Positions 7,867 to 18,246 of a DNA stretch of 64,000 bases are shown here, piece by piece. The notes under the pieces are model-generated. The model did no database searches. It was not told the DNA's origin and worked only from the letters and a program-made list of their open reading frames with translations. Positions within the stretch are counted from its first letter, which is position 1. The number at the start of each line of letters is the position of its first letter. Origin of the DNA: JACCTH01 sp963761985 (GTDB taxonomy: Bacteria; Actinomycetota; Acidimicrobiia; Spongiisociales; ZC4RG35). Position numbers and translations under genes: made by a program. Where the stretch lies: NCBI GenBank assembly GCA_963761985.1, contig CAVXIT010000010.1, positions 62,001 to 126,000 of the forward strand. The letters run 5' to 3'.

Positions 7867-8610
7867 CTAGCCGGCCTGTCTCGCCACGGCCGCAGCAGCA
7901 GCGGCGACGGCTTCGGCGTCGCCGAGGAAGCGGCTTTCGACTCTGGCCATCATGTCGTCGAGCTCGTAGACCAGTGGCACCCCCGTCGGCAGATTGAGGT
8001 CCACTACCTCCTCGTCGCTGAGGCCATCGAGGTGCTTGACCAGGGCACGCAGCGAATTCCCGTGGGCGACGATCAACGGCTGGCGTCCCTCGAGCACATC
8101 CGGCACGATCCGGTCATACCAATAGGGCAGCATCCGCTCGACCACGTCCTTCAGACACTCGGTGGCGGGCAGCAATTCCGGGGGCAGCGCGGCATAGCGC
8201 GGATCGTTCCGCGGATGGCGAGGATCATCGACCTCGAGCGGGTCGGGCGCCACCGAGTAGCTCCGGCGCCAGATCTGCACCTGTTCGGCTCCGTGGCGTT
8301 CGGCGGTCTCCTTCTTATTGAGGCCCTGCAGCGCGCCGTAGTGGCGTTCGTTCAACCGCCAGTGGCGAGTGACCGGGAGCCAGGAAAGTCCCATCTCTTC
8401 GAGAGCGATTTCGGCCGTCTTGATCGAGCGGACGAGGACCGAGGTGTGCACCACCCCGAAGGTGAGCTTCTCAGCCATCATCAGCCGTCCCGATTGCCGG
8501 GCTTCCTCTATCCCGAGCTCGGTCAAAGGAACGTCGGTCCAGCCGCTGAAGCGGTTCTCGAGATTCCAGGTCGACTGCCCATGGCGGATCAGAACCAGTT
8601 TGAAACTCAT
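7867..8610 (-). CDS. gpmA: 2,3-bisphosphoglycerate-dependent phosphoglycerate mutase
   Basis: 247 residues from the ATG at 8610, which overlaps the tpiA stop by 4 bases (ATGA). The longer upstream frame is antisense noise. It interconverts 3- and 2-phosphoglycerate. The phosphohistidine motif LIRHGQSTWN is at residue ~6, followed by NRFSGWTDVPLTELG and WRLNERHYGALQGLNKKETA (catalytic Glu) and the second histidine in VAHGNSLRALVKHLDG. The length and motifs are those of dPGM. It is embedded in the lower-glycolysis operon pgk-tpiA-gpmA-secG. The final residues are alanine-rich (AVAAAAAAVARQAG). Confidence 0.95.
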   Translation of the reverse strand: MSFKLVLIRHGQSTWNLENRFSGWTDVPLTELGIEEARQSGRLMMAEKLTFGVVHTSVLVRSIKTAEIALEEMGLSWLPVTRHWRLNERHYGALQGLNKKETAERHGAEQVQIWRRSYSVAPDPLEVDDPRHPRNDPRYAALPPELLPATECLKDVVERMLPYWYDRIVPDVLEGRQPLIVAHGNSLRALVKHLDGLSDEEVVDLNLPTGVPLVYELDDMMARVESRFLGDAEAVAAAAAAVARQAG

Positions 8611-9386
8611 ACCCAGTACCGGCAGACGGCGGCGAAGCTGTCGGGGTCGAGCGAGGCTCCCCCCACCAAGGCGCCGTCGATATGGCGTTTGGCCATGAAC
8701 CCTTTGATGTTGCCTGCGTTCACCGAGCCACCGTAGAGGATCCTCATCCCCGCTCCCGCCTCCTCCCCGGCGAGCTCCGCCACTGTGTCGCGGATGAGCT
8801 GGCAAACGGCCCCGGCGTCGTCGGCGCTGGCGTTGCGACCGGTCCCAATGGCCCACACCGGCTCGTAGGCCACTGCCAGATTCGTGACAGCTTGGGCATC
8901 GATCCCGGCCAGGGAGGCTTTCAGCTGCGACACCACCACCGACTCGGTTTCGTCTCCCTCACGCTGCTCGAGGGTCTCCCCCACGCAGACGATCGGGGTC
9001 ATGGCGTGAGCGATTACCGCTTTTGCCCGGCGATTGACCATGGCGTCGGTTTCCCCGAAGAGCTGACGTCGCTCCGAGTGCCCGCAGATCACATAACGAG
9101 TTCCCATTTTGGCCAGCATGGGAGCGCTGACCTCGCCGGTAAAGGCGCCTTTCTCCTCCCAGTAGACGTGCTGTGCTCCCATCTGGATGGCCAAACGGTC
9201 GGTTTCGATCAGGATCTGCACAGAACGCAGGGCGGTGAAAGGGGGGCAAACCACCACGTCGATTCGGTCGTAGTCCCCTCGGTCGAGCCGGAAGGAAAGT
9301 TTTTGCACCATCTGGATCGCCTCGAGGTGGTTGGCGTTCATCTTCCAATTCCCCACCATTAAGTCTTTGCGTCGAGCCTCAGCCAT
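8607..9386 (-). CDS. tpiA: Triosephosphate isomerase
   Basis: 259 residues, a typical length. It interconverts dihydroxyacetone phosphate and glyceraldehyde 3-phosphate. Active-site elements are all present: VGNWKMNAN (Lys), CGHSERR (His), AVAYEPVWAIGTG (Glu plus flexible loop 6) and YGGSVNAGNI (phosphate binding). The frame is intact. The start overlaps the pgk stop by 8 bases and its stop overlaps the gpmA start by 4, so the operon is translationally coupled. Confidence 0.97.
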   Translation of the reverse strand: MAEARRKDLMVGNWKMNANHLEAIQMVQKLSFRLDRGDYDRIDVVVCPPFTALRSVQILIETDRLAIQMGAQHVYWEEKGAFTGEVSAPMLAKMGTRYVICGHSERRQLFGETDAMVNRRAKAVIAHAMTPIVCVGETLEQREGDETESVVVSQLKASLAGIDAQAVTNLAVAYEPVWAIGTGRNASADDAGAVCQLIRDTVAELAGEEAGAGMRILYGGSVNAGNIKGFMAKRHIDGALVGGASLDPDSFAAVCRYWV

Positions 9387-10564
9387 CGACCCATCTCTTT
9401 AGCACGGCGACTCCGGGCAACTCCTTGCCTTCGAGCAGTTCCAATCCGGCCCCGCCGCCGGTCGAGAGATGGGAGACATCATCTTCGAGACCGAGCACAC
9501 CGAGGGCCGCCGCGGAGTCCCCGCCGCCCACGGCGGTGAAGCCCGAGTTGGCGGCGAGCGCCTTCGCCACTGCCTCGGTTCCTCCGCGAAAAGCCTCCCA
9601 TTCGAAGACTCCCATCGGTCCGTTCCAGAAGACTGATGCTGCGCCAGTAACGATCTGGGCAAACAGCTTCGACGTGTCAGGTCCGATATCCAGACCCAGC
9701 CAGCCCTCCGGGATCGAGTCGAGCGCCACCACCTGGTGCTCGGCGTCTTCCGCGAAGCGATCAGCGACCACGAGGTCGGTAGGGAGGACGATCTTCTCGC
9801 CGTCGGCCCCTTCCAACAGGCCTTTGACCGATTCGACTTGATCGTCTTCCACCATCGACTTGCCGACGTCGACTCCTTGGGCTTTGAGCAAGGTGAAGCA
9901 CATCCCGCCGCCGATCAGCATCGAATCGACCCGGGGCAACAGATTGGCGATCACTCCGAGCTTGTCGCTCACCTTCGCTCCGCCGAGCACCACCACATAC
10001 GGACGAGCAGGCGACTCGAGCAGGCGACCGAGTGATTCGAGTTCATTGACCAGCAGCGGACCCGCCGCCGACCGCAATCGTTCCGCTACCCCCACGGTCG
10101 AGGCATGGGCGCGATGCACCGACCCGAAGGCATCTTCGACGAATAGCTCGGCGAGTTGCGAGAGGGCGAAGGCGAGTCCGGGATCGTTCTTCGTCTCCCC
10201 CGGCTCGAAACGGGTGTTCTCCAGCACCACGACGTCACCGGCCACCATGTCCGACACGATCCGCTCCACCCCCGGACCCACGACGTCAGGGGCCTGGCGG
10301 GCGACAAAGCCTCCCAGCTCGGCCAGCCTCGCCGTGACCGGCCGCAGCGAGAACTCGGGCTCGCGGGCCTTCGGGCGGCCGAGATGAGAGCAAACGATCA
10401 CCTTCGCCCGGCGTTCGCGCAACGTCTGGATCGTCTCCAGGGCAGCTTCGATGCCGAAAGTCGTCGGTGATCTCGCCGTCTTCGATCGGAACATTGAGGT
10501 CAGATCGGACCAATACCCGACGCCCGGCAACTTCAAGCGCGTCAAGGGTCAGATACGCCGCCAT
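9379..10564 (-). CDS. pgk: Phosphoglycerate kinase (single frameshift)
   Basis: Transfers phosphate from 1,3-bisphosphoglycerate to ADP. The N-terminus MAAYLTLDALEVAGRRVLVR with RSDLNVP is in one frame (start 10564), and the rest (IEAALETIQTLRERRAKVIV, CSHLGRPK, GGAKVSDKLG, GPMGVFEW, GGGDSAAALG) is in another. Removing one base near 10454, in a GG doublet, joins them as DDFRIEAALETI and gives about 394 residues, the normal length. As pgk is essential, a sequencing error is more likely than a real mutation. In related genomes gap precedes pgk; here a glycan gene lies immediately upstream. Confidence 0.9.
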
Positions 10565-11574
10565 CGGGCAGCGACGTTAGTTGCGCTTTCTTTCCAACCA
10601 ACCCGAACACCCACAACACCGGTAGCGGCGCCGTGAGACGCACGAGGTTGGTGGTGAGGTCGAGCACAGAAATGCTGTAGCAGAGCGTGACCATTCCGAC
10701 GAGGAAAAACGAAAACCGAGCCAAGCCTCGAACAATGACGCTGTATCCGATAGTCAGCATGGCCGCAAGCACCACAACCGCAAGCAGCAGCCGATCGGCG
10801 ACCTGGTGTGTATCCCACGCTTCGAGGTAGCCCACGAAAGGCCACGTCAGATTGCCTGCTCCCCAGGTCGATCCCAACCCAGCCGAGGCGATAATCAGGA
10901 AAGCGGAACCCGCCGAAGCGAGCCATCCAGCAACAGCCGCCAACGGCTCGTTTGCTGCACCGAGCGTCAGACCGTAGTCGGGACGGATCAACCCAGAGCT
11001 GCCCCGAGTCCCGCGGAGGCTCCGGATCTCGCGTGGCTGCGATTGCCGCCACGAGTACGAAGACCCCCAACGGCTCAGCCGAATCCCCGGCAAACCCGAT
11101 CAGCACGGCGGGATTGGCGAGCAACCACCAATATCGACGGTCGCGTATAGCTAGCTCGCTCGTGGTCAAAGCCAACAGCGCAACTGCCAGGGCGTTCGCG
11201 GCAAGAAGCCGATCGGTAGTAAATCCTCTCGCCCAAGTACGAGCGCCGCACCTGCGAGCGAGTAGCCGATCCGTGGCAGCCGGTAGTCAACACTGAGTAC
11301 GCGGCGTCCCTGGCTTCGGAGCAGTGGGTCGGCGGCGAGCGTGAGAAATACCTGCCCGTCTCCCTCTCGTCCAGGTGAGCAGAAAGGGCTCCTTGCCGTA
11401 CCAGTCCGGAAGATCAATGCCCGCGACGGCTTCGAAACGCTGGAGATCAGAGGGGCCGTAGTTCCCCGTTACGCCAACGATGGAACGGAAACCGAATGCA
11501 ACCAAGAGTGCCCCGAAAGTCACGAGAATTGCTATCCCCGATCGCCCCGGATTCCTTTTGCCCCGCGTCGCCAT
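10542..11574 (-). CDS. GT-C-like polytopic membrane protein, heavily frameshifted
   Basis: A locus of about 344 codons in at least four frame segments, with breaks near 11340, 11200 and 11080. In order they read: MATRGKRNPGRSG with a first helix and YGPSDLQRFEAV; then EGDGQVFLTLAADPLLR and RVLSVDYRLPRIGYSLAGA; then ALTTSELAIRD and WWLLANPAVLIGFAGDSAEP; then several helices to the end (LWVFGLVGKKAQ). The loop pattern DGQ-x-F...A-DP-L...R-x-x-Y, followed by NPAV, matches two other proteins in this window (24951-26076 and 32929-34002), so they are one paralogous family. I infer a lipid-linked sugar transferase; no activity is proven. Divergent from the acyltransferase, 33 bases away. Confidence 0.55.
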
Positions 11575-11607
11575 GGCCGATACTCGATTCAGCTCTCACA
11601 GAAGAAG

Positions 11608-12672
11608 ATGACCGCCGACTCCAAACTATCGAATCAACCTTTTGGCCCGGCCTAGAAGGGCTGAGGGGCCTAGCCATTTTGCTGGTTTTCGCCTACCACC
11701 TTCCGTTTGGCGCATTTCGGGCGGGCAGCTACGGAGTGACCGTCTTCTTCGTTCTCTCCGGCTTTCTCATCACGACGATTCTCTGCCGAGAACTGGACTC
11801 CACCGGACGCGATCGACTTTCGACATTTCTATGAGCGCAGAGCTCGCCGACTTCTCCCTGCTCTGTTCGGCGTCTGTTTGGCTACCTGGCGCTGCTGACC
11901 TTTGTCTTCGAAGCCGCCCAAAGGTGGTGGCCGATTGCATGGCCGGTCCTCGGCTACGTCTCCAACTACGCCTCGATTTTCGGTCGAGACATGGCACAGC
12001 TGACTCCCACCTGGTCTCTGGCCGTCGAAGAACACTTCTATTTGCTCTGGCCGATGCTCCTGGCGGCCATTCCCGCTCGCCTTCGCTGGCGGCTCACGCT
12101 GTGGTCCGCAGTCTCGCATTCACAGGGTGGCGGCTATTTCTCGCATTCGGAGAAGGCTCCGATCCCCGAGTTGGGTTCGGCACCGACGCCAATGCCTTTG
12201 CCCTATTGCTGGGAGCGACCCTCGCCATCGGCAGGCTGGAGGGTCGTGTCGGCCAAGTGTCTCGGCAAGCCACCGCGTAGCCGTGGCGGCATTGGTGGGC
12301 ATCGCCAACATGACAATCCATTTCACCCATCCATCTTTTCGTTGGGGTGTTGTTCCCATCGCTGGCTTGTCCGCCATTGCCGTCTTGGGCGCTACCTCCC
12401 AAACCATTCCATGGCTCGAGTGGAGCCCATTGCGCTGGCTCGGACGTATTTCCTATGGTCTCTACCTGTGGCATGGTGTCCTGATCTGGCTGCCCTGGGA
12501 CCTCCTGCCTCTGCGTCCACTGTTCTGGCAGGCCATTATGCCACTCCTCGTTGCCGCGGCCTCGTGGCATTTTCTTGAAAAGAGGTGGCTGCAGCGCGGC
12601 AACACCGCCGCCGGTGACGGCACCACGGGACTATCCCGCAAGCCCGAGCGAGCGGGAACCGATAACGAATAG
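11608..12672 (+). CDS. Acyltransferase 3 family (OafA/YrhL-like), heavily frameshifted
   Basis: An integral-membrane O-acyltransferase of about 355 codons that would acylate surface sugars. Segments in order: MTADSKLSNQP then FWPGLEGLRGLAILLVFAYH (catalytic-region His), AGSYGVTVFFVLSGFLITT, FYERRARRLLPALFG, FVFEAAQRWWPIAWPVLGYV, LTPTWSLAVEEHFYLLWPML (family signature), LLLGATLAIGRLEGR, ISYGLYLWHGVLIWLP and a C-terminal WHFLEKRWL. Frame changes fall near 11644, 11825, 11882, 12105 and 12275. Correcting them restores the full family pattern with nothing missing. I prefer the ATG at 11608, because it reaches the first family motif after restoring one T in the run at about 11641-11644. Confidence 0.7.
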
Positions 12673-12678
12673 AACCGT

Positions 12679-13434
12679 ATGACTGCCAGACGTCTGATCT
12701 GGATCGTGCTCCCTGCCTTCAACGAGGAGTTTGGCCTGCCCGCGCTTCTCACCCGGATCGACGAGTCGCTTTCGGATGAGGGCCTTGCCTACCGGGTCAT
12801 CGTGGTCGACGATGGGTCGACCGATCGCACCTTCGAGGTTGCCACCGAGGCTGCCCGGGCGCTTCCGATCACAGTCGAACGGCATGGCGTCAATCAAGGT
12901 CTCGGGGCAACCGTGCGCGATGGAATGCTCATGGTCTGCAAAGAGGGGGGTGAGCGCGACATCCTGGTCACCCTCGATGCTGACAACACTCACACGCCAG
13001 GCTTGATCGCCCGCATGGTGCGAATGGTCCGGGAGGGGCATCACGTCGTCATCGCCTCGCGCTACCGCCCCGGTTCACGCGTGCGCGGAGTTCCTTTATT
13101 GCGCCGGTTGTTGAGTCACGGGGCTTCGCTGATGATGCGGGTCCTTTTTCCTACCAAAGGCGTCCGCGACTACACGTGCGGTTTCCGTGCCTACGACGTC
13201 GGAGTCCTCAAGCGCATAACGAGCGAGAGCGGCGACTCCTTTTTCGACCAGGACGGATTCCAGGTCATGGTGGACATCCTCCTCAAGATTCGCCGCGAGC
13301 CCGACGTGATCTTTGGGGAGGTGCCTTTGATTCTCCGCTACGACCAGAAAGAGGGCGAGTCGAAGATGGACATCGGGGCAACGACGAGAAGAACTCTCGC
13401 GGTGATCTGGCAACAGCTCCGACGCTCGAACTAA
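12679..13434 (+). CDS. Glycosyltransferase family 2 (dolichyl-phosphate-sugar synthase-like)
   Basis: 251 residues, intact. GT-A fold features: WIVLPAFNEEFGLPALL, VIVVDDGSTDRTFEVA, a LGATVRDGM acceptor-side motif and the metal-binding DAD in VTLDADNTHTP. Then SRYRPGSRVRGVP and YTCGFRAYDVGVLKRI, typical of polyprenyl-phosphate mannose/glucose synthases. It would charge a lipid carrier with a sugar for use by GT-C enzymes such as those elsewhere in the window. It starts 6 bases after the acyltransferase stop and ends convergently with yvcK, sharing 4 bases. Confidence 0.85.
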   Translation: MTARRLIWIVLPAFNEEFGLPALLTRIDESLSDEGLAYRVIVVDDGSTDRTFEVATEAARALPITVERHGVNQGLGATVRDGMLMVCKEGGERDILVTLDADNTHTPGLIARMVRMVREGHHVVIASRYRPGSRVRGVPLLRRLLSHGASLMMRVLFPTKGVRDYTCGFRAYDVGVLKRITSESGDSFFDQDGFQVMVDILLKIRREPDVIFGEVPLILRYDQKEGESKMDIGATTRRTLAVIWQQLRRSN

Positions 13435-14400
13435 CTCTTTCCGAACTTGGACAGGACGCGGCTCAGCGACGCGGCATCGTGCTCGGGCCAATCCGTCCCC
13501 GTCGCGGCGAGATCAGCTGCCATAACGTCCCAACCCCACACGAAGGCGTCCTCCGCCTCGATCACAACGGTTTGGTGATCTGCCGGGACGTCGAGTGCCC
13601 CCTCATGAGAGATGATCACCCCGGGGCCGCCGATCCCGGCGATCGACGCCAGCGCTCGGACATGATCGGCTCCGGTCATCCCCAGCGTCTCGCCGTCCTG
13701 GTCGATGAGGTTGAGGACGAAGTACTTGCGGGCCAACGATTCCTGCCAGGCCTCGGCGATGCCGGGGACGAGAAGCACAGCCATCAAGAGAGGTATAGAG
13801 GCTGCCCGGACCCAGGATCAGCTGATCGGCCGCCCGGATCGCCTCCACCGCCTTCGGGTTGGGAGCGAGGTCGTCGGGGCCCAAAGACATGGTCTCGATG
13901 TTGCGAGCCTTGGTGATAGCGGCCTGACCGACCACCTCGCGACCGCCGGCGACGGCCCGCAGCTCGGCCGGCTCGATGGCCGCCGGCACCACCTTGCCGA
14001 CGATGTTGAGGATCTGACCAGCCACGTCAACCCCGGTGGCGAAGTCACCAGTGATGTCGGCCAAGGCAGCGAGGAGCAGGTTCCCGAGCGAATGATCCTC
14101 GATGTCGCCGCCGCTGAAACGATGGGCGAAGAGGTCGGCCCAGATTGACCCCTCGGGAGCAAGGGCGAGCAGGCACCGCCTGACGTCGCCCGGAGGGGGC
14201 ACCCCGAGTCCGCTGGTGAGTCGTCCCGAGGAGCCGCCGTCGTCGGCCACCGCCACGATGGCGGTGATCTCGGAGGCGTATTCCTTGACAGCCTTGAGGG
14301 TGCAAGCGAGACCGTGCCCGCCGCCGAGGGCCACAACACGCGGTCCCGCCAATCCCGATTCGATCGTCTCGAGTTGGGGCTTGGTGGCGACCACTGTCAC
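13431..14400 (-). CDS. yvcK: Gluconeogenesis factor YvcK / CofD-fold protein (frameshifted)
   Basis: About 322 codons. The N-terminal CofD-like fold is clear: VVALGGGHGLACTLKAVKEY, VAVADDGGSSGRL, PPPGDVRRCL, FSGGDIEDHSLGNLLLAAL and LGPGSLYTS. The frame changes near 13790, after which VPGIAEAW, VLNLIDQDGETLGMTG and VIEAEDAFVWGWDVMA complete the family C-terminus. YvcK-type proteins bind UDP-sugars and affect carbon flux and cell-wall synthesis. The gene overlaps the end of rapZ by 4 bases, as in most Gram-positives. The usual next gene, whiA, is absent; instead a convergent glycosyltransferase gene meets its stop. Confidence 0.85.
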
Positions 14401-15327
14401 GTGTCGACGTCCCGGTGTCGCATCCCCGTCGCCAATTCCTGCTCCTCGAGCCAGGCCCGGATTTCCTCCGCCAGGGCCACCGAGCGGTGGTGCCCACCGG
14501 TGCAGCCGATGCCGATCGCCAGATAGCTCTTCCCCTCCGCCTCGAAACGAGGGATCAGGAAAGACAACAGGTCCTTCACCTTTTCAAGGAAGAGAGTCGC
14601 CTCGGGAAAGGACATGACGTAGTCGCGCACCGGTGGATCGGTGCCGCGGAGTGGCCGGAGTTCGGCCACCCAGTGGGGATTGGGGAGGAAACGAACGTCG
14701 AAAACCAAATCGACGTCGCGGGGCAAGCCGTGCTTGTAGCCGAAGGAGGTCACCGAAACCCGCATCGGATGCGGCTCGGTCGACTCCTCGAAGAGGTCCT
14801 CCAACTGGCTGACGGAGCTGGTGGATGTTGAGGTCGGTGGTGTCGATGACCACGTCGGCGGACTCTCGCAGTTGCGAAAGCAGCGCCCGTTCGGCGGTGA
14901 TCGACTCGACGAGGCTTCCTTTGCGCAGCGGGTGCGGTCGGCGGTTCTCCTCGTAACGGCGCACGAGATTCCCATCCTCGGCGTCAAGGAACAGAACGCG
15001 GGTGTGGATCCCTTGCCCGTCGAGCTCATCGATGGCGGACAACAGAGGTTCCACCGTCTCGCCCACCCGGCTGTCGATCACGACCGCCAGACGCCTTCTC
15101 CGCTCCGGCACATCGTGATGCGCGATCGCCTGGGCGATGAGTTGAGGCGGAAGGTTGTCGATCACCGAGAAGCCGAGATCCTCAAGTACCTCGGCGGCCG
15201 AGGAGCGGCCGGCCCCCGACATGCCGGACACGACCAGGACTTCCGGTCGAGGCTGAACTTGGGCGGTCTCGTTCTGTTCGACTATCTCAACCCCGCAGCG
15301 CAGAGTACAGCTCGGCGGCAACCCCAT
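14397..15327 (-). CDS. rapZ: RNase adapter protein RapZ / nucleotide-binding YvcJ (frameshifted)
   Basis: A P-loop protein of about 290-310 codons. The N-terminal domain has VVSGMSGAGRSSAAEVLEDL (Walker A) and FSVIDNLPPQLI; the C-terminal domain has VTSFGYKHGLPRDVDLVFDV, RFLPNPHW and IGIGCTGGHHRSVALAEEI, all diagnostic. The frame changes near 14818 (LNIHQLRQ to SQLEDLFEES). The start is uncertain: the ATG at 15327 overlaps uvrC by 41 bases, and no better start codon lies just before VLVVSGMSG. The order uvrC-rapZ-yvcK is the conserved Gram-positive one. Confidence 0.88.
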
Positions 15328-17111
15328 CGGGGAGCACTTCCTTGAGTTCCTCCCGAGAGGCTTCCCGGATCCGTTTCAGCGAGCCAAACCGACTCATCAG
15401 CGCCTTCTTCCGAGTCGGCCCGATGCCCTCGACCGCGTCGAGGGAAGAGTCGATCATGCGTTTCGAGCGGAGGTTGCGGTGATAGGTGATGGCGAAGCGA
15501 TGGGCCTCGTCGCGCACCGTCTGCAGCAGGTAGAGCGCTTCCTCATCGCGCGGGATGCGGATCGGCTCCGGTTGGCCCGGGAGGTACACCTCCTCCATCC
15601 GTTTGGCGAGCCCGGCGACAGGGATCGCCAGGTCGAGCTCCGCCAGCACCTTTGAAGCCCGGCCGAGCTGACCGGGCCCGCCATCGATCAGGACCAGCGA
15701 CGGCGGATATCTGAACTTGCCCTGCTCGGCCGGGCCCTTGCGCTGCTCGCGGAGATAGGCGGTGAAGCGACGCCGCACGGTTTCCTCCATCGAGGCGAAG
15801 TCATCCTGGCCCTCGACGGTTTTGATCCGGAAGCGCCGGTAATCAGACCGCTTGGGGAGGCCGTCTTCGAGCACCACCATCGAAGCGACAGTGTTGGTGC
15901 CCTGCAGGGTGGAGACGTCGAACGCCTCGATCCGTAGCGGGGCTTCGGGCAGACCGAGTGCAACCTGGAGGCTGCGCAACGCCTTCGCCCGGGCATTGTG
16001 ATCGGACTGGCGGCGCAGTCGATGCCGGGCAAACGCCTCGCGGGCGTTGACGGTGGCGGTTTCCAGCAGCCGTCGCTTGGATCCCCGTTGGGGAACCCGA
16101 AGCGATACCCGTCCCCCGCGCCGCTCCTCGAGCCACGCCTGCCAGACGTCGGCATCCTCGGGAAGGCTCGCCACGAAAACCTCGCGGGGAGGCTGTTCGT
16201 CGCCATAGAGCTCGCGCAGCAAGCTGGCGATCAAACCGCCTTCGCTGACGTCTTCGACGCGGTCGATGATCGAACCGAGCCGGCCCACCACCCGCCCGGA
16301 ACGGACATAGAGCACCTGCACCGACGTTTCGAGGTCGTCGCCGTAGGTCGCGATCAGGTCGAGGTTCTCCCTCCGATCGGTGACCACTTCCTGGCGTTCG
16401 GAGGCACGCTCGACGTCGCGCAACCGGTCCCGATAACGGGCGGCAAGCTCGTACTCCTGGCGGCCCGACGCATCGAGCATCCGTTGGCGGATGTCTCCGG
16501 TGACCGCCTCGGTGTTGCCCCGGAGGAACGCGGCCAGCCCATCGACGTCCTTGTCGTACACCTCGTGGGTCACCTCGCCTACGCAGGGACCCGTGCACTT
16601 CTCGATGTGGAAGAGCAGACAGGGGCGTCCCTGGGCCCGCTGGCGTTTGAAGAGGGCGTCGGTACAGGTTCTGATCGGAAAGGTCCGCAGCAACAGATCG
16701 AGTGTTGAGCGGATGGCGTAAGTGTGGGCGTAGGGACCGAAATACTCCACGCCTTTCCGTTTCGCTCCCCGCATCACCCGGGCCCGGGGCCACTCGTCGG
16801 AACGGGTGATGGCCAGGTAGGGGTAGGACTTGTCATCGACCAGGCGAATGTTGAAACGGGGCCGGTGGGTCTTGATCAGCGAGTACTCGAGCATCACCGC
16901 CGCCACCTCGGAATCGGTGATGATCCACTCGAGGGAATCGGCCGATTCGACCATCGCCCGGGTCCGCTCCCCCAGCTCCCGGGCGAAGTAGTTCGACGTC
17001 CGCTTCCGGATCGATAGTGCCTTCCCCACATAGATCACCCGCCCATGGGCGTCCTTGAACATATAGGCGCCAGGAGCATCGGGGACTTCGACACGTCGGC
17101 GGGCGGATCAC
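15287..17111 (-). CDS. uvrC: Excinuclease ABC subunit C
   Basis: The dual-incision nuclease of nucleotide-excision repair, 591 residues from the ATG at 17062 and a few more if extended. GIY-YIG domain: GRVIYVGKALSIRKRTSNYF. The cysteine stretch RPCLLFHIEKCTGPC is typical. The UVR motif lies near residue 200, the RNase H-like endonuclease carries EAFDVSTLQGTNTVASMVV and LVLIDGGPGQLGRASKVL, and a helix-hairpin-helix (VEGIGPTRKKALM) ends the protein. The usual N-terminal PDAPGAYMF reads in frame before 17062 but has no start codon before a TGA. A GTG at 17111 would supply it after one frame correction near 17085, so I set the locus end there. Confidence 0.92.
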
Positions 17112-17152
17112 CCCTAAGGCTAGGAGGCCCTGCGAATCGTTCCCACGGCTGC

Positions 17153-18246
17153 CTACCCGAGAGCGTTGAGAAGCGCCGCTACCACCTGCTCCTGCTCGGT
17201 CTCGGTGATGCCCGGGAAAATCGGCAAGGACAGCATGCGCTTCGCGGCCCGCTCGGTATTAGGAAAATCGCCAGGCTTTGTGGCCGAGATGAGAAAGAGC
17301 TCCTTGAAGATGGATCGGAACTGGGTAGTGAATCCCTACGCCGATCCCCGCTCGCTGCATCTTGACTATGACTTCGTCTCGATTATCGACCTCGATCACG
17401 TACAGGTGGAATACATGATCGTTCCCTGGAAGCGTCACGGGCAGCTTGGCTCGCTCGCCGATCATCTGGTCGTAGAAAGAGGCGGCCTTCACCCGTCTCC
17501 TCATTCCATTGCGCGAGCCGAGAAAGCTTGGCCGAAAGCACGACCGCTTGCAGAGTGTCAAGGCGACTGTTGAACCCGACTTCGGGATGGTGGTACTTCT
17601 CGGTGCTACCCCAGTTTCGGAGCGCCGTCAACTTCGTCGCTAGATCGGGATCGTTGGTCAGAATCGCGCCGGCATCCCCAAACGCCCCCAGGTTTTTACC
17701 CGGAAAGAACGATGTTGCTGCGGCGATGCCAAAGGAGCCAATCGAACGTCCATAACGCCGTGCCCCTTGCGCCTGGGCGGCATCTTCGATCAAGACCAAA
17801 TCGGCCTGGTCGGCCAGTTGATCACACGGCGCGATCTGTCCAAAAGATGGACCGGAATCACGGCTCGTGTTCCTGAGTTCGGCGCTCCAAAATGGCTGCT
17901 TGGTCCAATGAGGTAGGTCTCGGGGATCGGCGTCGACCAAGCGGACATCCGCTCCTGCCCGCAGCACCGCAAGTGCAGTGGCGATGAAAGTATTGGCCGG
18001 AATGAGTACTTCGTCCCCCGGTCCGATACCGCTCGCTCGAAGAACTAGCTCAATCGCATCAGTGCCATTGGCGACCCCCAGACAAAACCGGGTCTCGCAA
18101 AACCGGGCGAAGGCTTTCTCGAAATCGGCGACCGGGCTTCCGAGGATGAAGTTCGACTCGGCAAGAACTGTCGCCCAGCCCTCTTCAACCTCAGCGCGAA
18201 TCTGTTCCAGCTGGCGGCCCAGGTCGACGAGTGGGATCTGTTTCAT
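17153..18246 (-). CDS. DegT/DnrJ/EryC1-family sugar aminotransferase (frameshifted)
   Basis: A PLP-dependent enzyme that would aminate a nucleotide-linked keto sugar. Start MKQIPLVDLGRQLEQI at 18246, overlapping the dehydrogenase stop by 4 bases (ATGA). Motifs: CLGVANGTDAIELVLRA, GDEVLIPANTFIATALAV, LIEDAAQAQGA, SFFPGKNLGAFGDAGAI (with the PLP lysine), FNSRLDTLQAVVLSAKL, then FHLYVIEVDNRDEV and the C-terminal SLPIFPGITETEQEQVVAAL. Frame changes lie near 17265, 17545, 17840 and 17920; the last two cancel, with PETYLIGPSS and RAVIPVHL read between them. Corrected length is about 364 residues, the family norm. It probably acts on the product of the neighbouring dehydrogenase. Confidence 0.8.

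Noticed and set aside
10440..10470. Programmed frameshifting as an explanation for the pgk break (and similar ones).
   Set aside because: No slippery heptamer or downstream structure is evident, the same break type hits unrelated genes, and pgk is not known to use recoding.
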